Below, piece by piece: positions 58,801 through 64,000 of a DNA stretch of 64,000 bases. This DNA comes from Lumbricus rubellus (Eukaryota; Annelida; Clitellata; Crassiclitellata; Lumbricidae). The stretch lies in NCBI GenBank assembly GCA_945859605.1, contig OX243811.1, positions 34,137,950 through 34,201,949 on the forward strand. The letters run 5' to 3'. Position numbers and translations under genes: made by a program. Under the pieces are notes generated by a model. That model did no database searches. It was not told where the DNA came from and saw only the letters and a list, made by a program, of their open reading frames with translations. Position 1 is the first letter of the stretch, and each line of letters starts with the position of its first letter.

Positions 58801-60949
58801 AGCGGTGATAGTTTTCCAAGTAAGATACAGAGGGTCAAAAAGAGCTTTTCCAGTGCATGAAGGCCTTGGAAATCAATCATTTCTCCAGACTAATCCCGTT
58901 GTCATATCAACATGATCCCAAAGGATTAAGACTTGCATGAGTTTATTCCCCGATGCTGCTAACTCATACAGCACCACCACTACTTGACTTACGTTTGCAA
59001 GCGGAATCAACCGTTTCGTTCCAAGTTCCCGTTTCCAAGCACATCAAACTTCTCCCAGATTCTCCATCGTCGAAACTGAAACCGCGATCGCATTGAACCG
59101 TGACGATGGTGCCAGCGGCCGCTGACTCTGTGCTCAACGAACCGTTCAGTGGCGTCGGCAGCTCGTCGCAGAAGACGGCTGAAACAGTTGGTTAACATCC
59201 ATTGACTTAATTAATTGTTACAGCTACGACGACGATGATGATTATGAATCTTTATGATGCTGATTATATACAAAACTCGCCGTTATTATTATCGGTTTCT
59301 ATTACTAAAACATAAAATGCTTGTTATTATAAACGCACTTTAACATATAAATAGCCTATGTAGGCCTACCTTTCCGCACCTTATGTTTTCGTGTTAGGGC
59401 CTACTAGGGGCGTAAATTTTCTCTCGAATATTTAAGCAATCTTATTGACTAAAAAACACATCCTATTTCAATATTTTCCTAGACATAGGCGTATCCTATA
59501 GGCCTACTTACCAGCGCAGCTACCGATGTCATATTTCCAGCTGTTGTCATGGTGACATTCCTTGACCTTCACGCGGCTTCCGTCCTTGAACCTGTGACCC
59601 GGCCAACAGGTGAAGGTTGCTGACCTCAAAGCAGCGTTCATCGTCAGCGTAGCATTCAGTACAAGAGGTGCTGGCTCACAGTATTTCTCTGACAACAGAA
59701 GGTAGGCTAATATGACGTGAAATAATAATGGTATTTTTAGATTTGGCATAGCGAAGATAGGACTAGATTTTGATAAGGTGGAGTAAGAGTTACAGTTGGG
59801 TATTTGGTGAGATAAGATAGGACTGAGAATTCATGCTATGTAGTATGTAATGTAATGCGATATACATGTAGGCCTATGTAAGACACTAAAGTACAGGCAA
59901 GCTGAACTGAGGCAAGATCGAGCGAACGCAGATATTTTTCGGGAGTGCATGCAAATGCGATGGTCATGGCAAAATTTTTCTGCAAGAACTTGAAAAATGC
60001 TAAACAGGAAAAAAGGAATGTGAATATTTTTCATAGAGGTTTTAAACTGAAAAATATGGGGGAAAATTATCGTCATAATAATTGTAGAAATTACATGGTG
60101 GGCCTAAGCTATGATTTATAACCTACTCTGTATAGGCCTAGATGTTGCTGCAGATTGTTTTTATTCTTATTTAAAGTTAAATGTTTAAATTTTTCACTTT
60201 ATGTGTCATTAGCATCATTACTGCTCAAGTGCAAAGAAATTTGTCGAAAACCAAAAGTATTAGTGAAAAATAGGCGTAAATTATCCAGAGGACAATTAAG
60301 GGGACAAGTGTCCTCTCGTGCCCCTATGTGCGGGCGCCAATGAAATGACACCGTAGGACGTAGGTGAAGTACTTATAGGACCGTTTGTTGCTGTTGTCTA
60401 CCATATTGGGGTGATACGCTCATTTTCGAAATGCATTCATTTTCTTTAGTGTGAAACTCACGATGTAGCGTTCGACACAAAATGATTGCTTGATAATTAT
60501 CCATCTGAGACAGCCGAAACTTTGCGAGGGCTAGAAAACAGAGTCAATAGAAATGTTACTATATATGTAATATATAGAAAATGGCAACCTGAGCAAACGG
60601 ATGTTGGTCTATGCGCATGTCCAGAGATGATCGTCGTCTGTCCCACGAGTGGCATTCCTTGAACACACTTGACGTCTTCCTCCTTTGCTCCATCTGCGAA
60701 TCGTACTCCACTTCCACTGTTAATTCCTACTTTCCATTTGCTTCCATTTTCGTCAATGTTTAGTCGGCTGTCGTTGCAGATGTTCTGTGCCATCTCTCCG
60801 ACGGTCAATTGTTCCGTGGGACAATGAATGGCTGACAGAGATGATGAAACGATTAACTCATAAAGATTAGGTTGATAATAATGTTATGGTTATAAATAGC
60901 TAATTAAGAAGGCTATATGCAAAGACAATGGCAACCATTATACAACTAA

Positions 60950-60982
<33 letters not shown>

Positions 60983-61016
60983 GCCAATGGTCATAATAAT
61001 AGTAATGATCATGAAC

Positions 61017-61063
<47 letters not shown>

Positions 61064-61078
61064 CGACGACGACGACGG

Positions 61079-61120
<42 letters not shown>

Positions 61121-63781
61121 CGATGATGATGATGATGATGATGATGACGATGATGATTAAATCAATGGTCATAATAATAATAGTGAGCCGATTATGAAAT
61201 GCTGCTGCTGTTGATTATGCTGATGATGATTATGATGATGATGACACTGTTACAACGATGGCAATCAGCAGCAGCAGCAGCAGCAAGGTCATCATCATCA
61301 TCATCATCTGTTTTTCACTTACGCTGGCACCCGTGCATCTTCGTCCATTGTCCGTTCTGACACGTGACACTCCTGGCTGTTCCTCCGTTGACGAAAGCAA
61401 ATCCAATTCGACAGACGTAGTAGACGGCTGCTGATCCATCCTGAAGTGTGATAGGATCGGAGAAGGACATGGACTTTATATCATCCGGCAGCAGAAGAGA
61501 GTCCGGAAGATACGAGCATCGTGGGATCAGGAGAACATCATCTGGAAAACGAAATTACACTGTAAATGCTTGTATGTGAAACGATGTCCAGTCATTCATA
61601 CCTACTACGCAAAGTCATGTAATTGTAATTGTAATTGTAATTGAACATTTATATAGCGCCGCTCGCAGATTCAGTAGCGCTCCCGACCCTAGTTAGCACT
61701 TCCCCTAACAAATAGTATAGTCTTCAGGCGTTTCCTAAACAGAGGGAGAGAGAGACTGAGTAGGCCTATGTATTGATGTAAAAGTGTTGAATTGATCCTT
61801 AAATTGGGGTGTGGTCGATCTGACTTGCTTAATTAGCCTACAAGTGACTAGTACTTATGACCAGTGCAGTATAGGATAAAAGTGGAATAAGCTTAAGATA
61901 TTATCCGTGGTATCATGGCATACGTGGCTATGAACGATGGTGCGGAACTCTTTTATTGGACGAATCAATTTTAGCAGTCGTTAGAGAAAGTATAGTCGTC
62001 TGCGGCGCACGCGCAGAAGATTGATTCAGGACAGAAATTAGAGAAAGTAGTCGTCTGCGGCGCACGCGCAGAAGATTGATTCAGGACAGAAATTTGAACC
62101 CTAGCCAACTCAGCTACAATGAGTACATTGACCGTACACTGTCGGTGTGAAGATGAGAAATATATTTTAAACGAGTGATGAATTGTCTCACCTTATGCCT
62201 ACTTTCCGGGAGAGTTATCAACGACCAATTATAATTATTTAGGCCTACCGACAGAGATATAATAACGGACATAATATAATTTGTCTTGATTCATTGAATG
62301 GTTGTCTGTTGGATTGATTGATTGAATGTGTTTTAATTTCCATAAATTCAAGTCCATGCAAGTTGAAGTTCCATCAGTAGGCTATTTTGGAGAAATAAAA
62401 ATGTCTTCTCTAGTGCTACCGGCTATGGTGAAAACTTGGAATAGCCTACATCTTAAATAAGCTTGCCGTTTAAAGCAATGTATAAATAATTTTTTGTGAA
62501 ATAGAAAAAGTCGTTAAATAAAGTATCTCGATATTATCTAAATATAATTATAATTGTACATACTGCGAGTCGTCGTAGCTTCACTCGTTTCGTTTAGACC
62601 CTGGTTATTCCAGGACCAAAAATTATTAGATATAACGGTAGCATCTGTCGCACGGACAAAGTCAGATGGCTGCGAATTTGTGGCTTTCACGTCCAGCACA
62701 GAGGTAGAACTACTTGGCAGAATTTGACTTGACATGGTTGATTGCTCTGCCACAGGAGATTGGTCTACCACCATGTCTTGCGTGTTTACCACAGAGGATG
62801 ATTCGCTGACGACCGAGAGAGAAATGTTAGTTGTCTCTGAAGTGGGAGGAACTTTGGTGGTTGACGTATTTCCGTTGGTTGACGTATCTACGGTAGTTGA
62901 CGTATCTCCGGTGGTTGACGTATCTCTGTTGGTTGACGTATCTCCAGTGGTTGACGTATCTTCGGTGGTTGACACAACTCCGTTGGTTGACGCATCTCCG
63001 TTGGTTGACGTATCTCCGGTGGTTGACAGATATCCGGCGGTTGACGTATCTCCAGTGGTTGACACAACTCCGTTGGTTGACGCATCTCCGTTGGTTGACA
63101 CATCTCCGGTGGTTGACGTATCTCCGTTGGTTGACAGATCTCCAGTGGTTGACGTATCTCCGGTGGTTGACAGATTTCCGTTGGTTGACGTATCTCCGGT
63201 GGTTGACAGATCTCCAGTGGTTGACAGATTTCTGGTGGTTGACATATCTCCGATGGTTGACGTATCTCCGATGGTTGACAGGAGGGGAGGGAGGTGGTTA
63301 GGAGGGGGAGGGGCTAAGGGAGGGGATAGGGGAGGTGGAGGTGGAGGGGGATTGGGAGTGGAAGAGGGATGTAAGTTAGCGGCTGACGTATCTCCAGTGG
63401 TTGACATATCTCTAGTGGTTGACATATCTCTAGTGGTTGACATATCTCTAGTGGTTGACATATCTCTAGTGGTTGACATATCTCTAGTGGTTGACATATC
63501 TCTAGTGGTTGACATATCTCTAGTGGTTGACATATCTCTAGTGGTTGACATATCTCTAGTGGTTGACATATCTCTAGTGGTTGACATATCTCTAGTGGTT
63601 GACATATCTCTAGTGGTTGACAGAACTCCGTTGGTTGACATATATCTGGTGGTTGACGTATCTCCGGTACTAATCGTTTCTTCTTCGTCAGTGTATGTAT
63701 TGAGATTAGCGGTAACTGCGGTTGGATCGTAGTCGTAGTCCGAGTCCGAGTCCGAGTAATCATCGGACGAATCAAACGTTG
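53721..63781 (-). CDS. Gene B: nine-sushi transmembrane protein, paralogue of gene A
   Basis: Minus-strand spliced gene. Exons in reading order: 62564-63781 (Thr/Ser-rich), 61323-61541, 60589-60831, 59512-59688, 58993-59178, 58164-58400, 57458-57637, 56577-56756, 55281-55469, 54488-54661 (nine sushi modules) and 53721-53920 (membrane span, tail, stop). All junctions are phase 1. Module order and, for several exons, length are the same as in gene A. Upstream exons, including signal peptide and start codon, must lie beyond the right edge. The product would be a type I surface protein with a mucin-like N-terminal part. Function is unknown; sushi arrays suggest protein binding, possibly complement-related. 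Two sushi exons (58993-59178 and 61323-61541) have no in-frame ATG, so they are easily missed. Confidence 0.85.
53955..54130. repeat. (GGAT/GGGT)n microsatellite
   Basis: GGTGGGTG and GGATGGAT units in the last intron of gene B, giving false Trp/Gly-rich or Pro/His-rich frames. Confidence 0.9.
54488..54661 (-). CDS. Gene B sushi exon 9
   Basis: Acceptor CATGGCAG, donor ACTG/GTAAGT, 174 bp. Cysteines lie in [19 protein letters not shown] and DCTG, with Trp in GRWTPA. Pairs with gene A 10991-11167. Confidence 0.85.
55281..55469 (-). CDS. Gene B sushi exon 8
   Basis: Acceptor TTGATCAG, donor ACAC/GTAGGC, 189 bp. Cysteines lie in [15 protein letters not shown] and SCTR, with Trp in GIWSE. Same length as gene A 10155-10343 and about three quarters identical. 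Confidence 0.85.
55794..55829. repeat. (TA)n microsatellite
   Basis: About 18 TA units. Confidence 0.9.
55957..56564. mobile_element. hAT-type MITE abutting a gene B splice donor
   Basis: 608-bp element with ends CAGTGTTGTTGAAAGTA and, from the right, CAGTGTTGTACAGTAACG. Flanks are perfect CCCATAGC repeats (55949-55956 and 56565-56572). The interior has many AAGTAAAAGTA words. In gene B orientation its near flank starts 5 bases into the intron after sushi exon 7. Confidence 0.95.
56577..56756 (-). CDS. Gene B sushi exon 7
   Basis: Acceptor CTGTGTAG, donor GCAG/GTAGGC, 180 bp. Cysteines lie in RCPL, SCYHGY, FCTE and NCAG, with Trp in GHWSSD. Pairs with gene A 9594-9767. Confidence 0.85.
57458..57637 (-). 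CDS. Gene B sushi exon 6
   Basis: Acceptor GATTGAAG, donor GACG/GTAAGT, 180 bp. Cysteines lie in [18 protein letters not shown] and ECDG, with Trp in SKWSS. Pairs with gene A 9020-9196, which uses a GC donor instead. Confidence 0.85.
58164..58400 (-). CDS. Gene B sushi exon 5
   Basis: Acceptor GATTTGCAG, donor GCTT/GTGAGT, 237 bp. Cysteines lie in LCTDPPL, YVCDVEG, VCDE and SCAC, with Trp in GNWDHE. An Asp-rich loop ([10 protein letters not shown]) makes it 24 bp longer than gene A 8368-8580. Confidence 0.85.
58993..59178 (-). CDS. Gene B sushi exon 4
   Basis: Acceptor AACTGTTTCAG, donor CAAAC/GTAAGT, 186 bp, phase 1. Reads [36 protein letters not shown] and ACK, a complete four-cysteine sushi with Trp. 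There is no long ATG-initiated ORF in this frame; the longer ORF at 59007-59198 is in another frame. Same length as gene A 6886-7071. Confidence 0.85.
59512..59688 (-). CDS. Gene B sushi exon 3
   Basis: Acceptor TTGTCAG, donor GCTG/GTAAGT, 177 bp. Cysteines lie in [17 protein letters not shown] and SCAG, with Trp in NSWKYD. Same length as gene A 5358-5534. Confidence 0.85.
60589..60831 (-). CDS. Gene B sushi exon 2 (divergent)
   Basis: Acceptor TCTGTCAG, donor TCAG/GTTGCC, 243 bp, phase 1. Cysteines lie in HCPT, ICND, VKCVQ and VCSG. The second cysteine sits about 20 residues earlier than usual, and Trp (KWKVG) is before rather than after the third, so canonical pairing is doubtful. It is 54 bp longer than gene A 4235-4423 but shares FADG, EDVKCVQ and HRP. 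Confidence 0.7.
60953..61156. repeat. (GATG)n-type/ATG microsatellite
   Basis: GATGATG tract interrupted by GACGACGAC and AATGGTCATAATAAT segments; the latter occurs on both sides (60985 and 61165). Confidence 0.9.
61323..61541 (-). CDS. Gene B sushi exon 1
   Basis: Acceptor TTTTCCAG, donor CAGC/GTAAGT, 219 bp, phase 1. Reads [40 protein letters not shown] and GCQ: four cysteines and Trp. The longer ORF at 61230-61439 is in a different frame. Pairs with gene A 3569-3763 (both start DV.L.PRC). Confidence 0.85.
61620..61700 (-). repeat. SINE/LINE-type 3' tail fragment
   Basis: Minus strand: GGGTCGGGAGCGCTACTGAAT, then GCGGCGCTATATAAATG and a CAATTA repeat tail. Closest to the 21087 copy. Confidence 0.6.
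61983..62093. repeat. Tandem duplication of about 55 bp
   Basis: Two consecutive copies of AGAGAAAGTA(TA)GTCGTCTGCGG-type sequence through GATTGATTCAGGACAGAAATT, nearly identical, in the intron before sushi exon 1 of gene B. Confidence 0.85.
62564..63781 (-). CDS. Gene B exon: Thr/Ser-rich region with 6-residue repeats
   Basis: Candidate acceptor CCGAAG (63782), donor GTATGT (62563), 1,218 bp, phase 1 to 1. N-terminal part acidic ([15 protein letters not shown]). Then come about 13 near-identical 18-bp units encoding STTRDM (63398-63625), a Pro-rich insert (63273-63362), and a longer set of [15 protein letters not shown] units (62870-63270). A Thr/Ser-rich end leads to the donor. The composition suggests dense O-glycosylation. 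The acceptor is less certain than the donor. Confidence 0.7.
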
Positions 63782-63862
63782 CTTCGGAACAAACAACATC
63801 ACTTCATAGAATTTTAATAACATAACGTACTGTAAGACCATTGGACTCATGTGTGTTCGTGT

Positions 63863-64000
63863 ATGTATGTATGTATGTATGTATGTATGTGTATGTGTGC
63901 GTATGTATGTGTGTATGTATGTATGTATGTATGTATGTATGTATGTATGTATGTATGTATGTATGTATGTATGTATGTATGTATGTATGTATGTATGTAT
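63863..64000. repeat. (ATGT)n microsatellite running off the window
   Basis: ATGT repeat with a few GTGT interruptions, upstream of gene B's Thr/Ser-rich exon. Confidence 0.95.

Noticed and set aside
59007..59198. Minus-strand Arg-rich ORF of 63 codons
   Set aside because: Wrong frame over sushi exon 4 of gene B.
61230..61439. Minus-strand [15 protein letters not shown]
   Set aside because: Out of frame with the sushi exon 61323-61541, which has all four cysteines and proper splice sites.
62734..63732. 332-codon plus-strand ORF with VVDVS repeats
   Set aside because: Antisense of gene B's 18-bp repeat exon; a repeat length divisible by three keeps the opposite strand open. The minus strand has the phase-1 donor and linked sushi exons.
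63314..63850. 178-codon minus-strand ORF rich in ICQPLE
   Set aside because: Another frame of the same 18-bp repeats; no splice site or homology support.

Overview
The window is animal nuclear DNA: intron-rich genes with GT-AG splice sites, very long microsatellites, tRNA-derived SINEs, non-LTR and LTR retrotransposon pieces, and many small DNA transposons. An invertebrate, perhaps a marine deuterostome, would fit the expanded sushi (CCP) genes. That placement is an inference; no species can be named from this sequence.

Layout. (1) 1-12,338, plus strand: gene A, open at its 5' end. It has a Thr/Ser-rich repeat exon, nine single-exon sushi domains (all introns phase 1), and a final exon with a membrane span and a short basic tail. 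(2) About 15.5-19 kb, minus strand: gene C, of which I can read a laminin-G domain on two exons plus one upstream exon; both ends are uncertain. (3) 19.9-30 kb: gene-poor, with long simple repeats and small transposons. (4) 30,092-40,687, plus strand: a complete 11-exon mitochondrial aspartate aminotransferase gene (GOT2), 428 residues. (5) About 43.2-53.7 kb: a nest of mobile DNA. A tandem LTR retroelement (gag and protease readable, no reverse transcriptase seen) sits inside a minisatellite built on AAACCAGTTTG, which is itself bounded by inverted terminal sequences. (6) 53,721-63,781, minus strand: gene B, an exon-by-exon paralogue of gene A (Thr/Ser-rich exon, nine sushi exons, membrane exon).

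Genes A and B point toward each other and bracket gene C and GOT2, so they form a large inverted paralogue pair. Their sushi exons align one to one, but their Thr/Ser-rich exons are built from different tandem repeats (12-residue units in A, 6-residue units in B). They look like cell-surface proteins with complement-control-type ectodomains. Ligand and function are not visible here. GOT2 is a housekeeping enzyme of the malate-aspartate shuttle and has no evident functional link to them.

The non-genic sequence holds at least nine small hAT-type insertions. Eight have 8-bp target duplications that match exactly by eye and one has a single mismatch. The palindrome TAGGCCTA is strikingly common in the sushi-gene and gene C regions and scarce in GOT2 and in the LTR element. 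Splice sites and domain calls were made by reading, not by alignment software.
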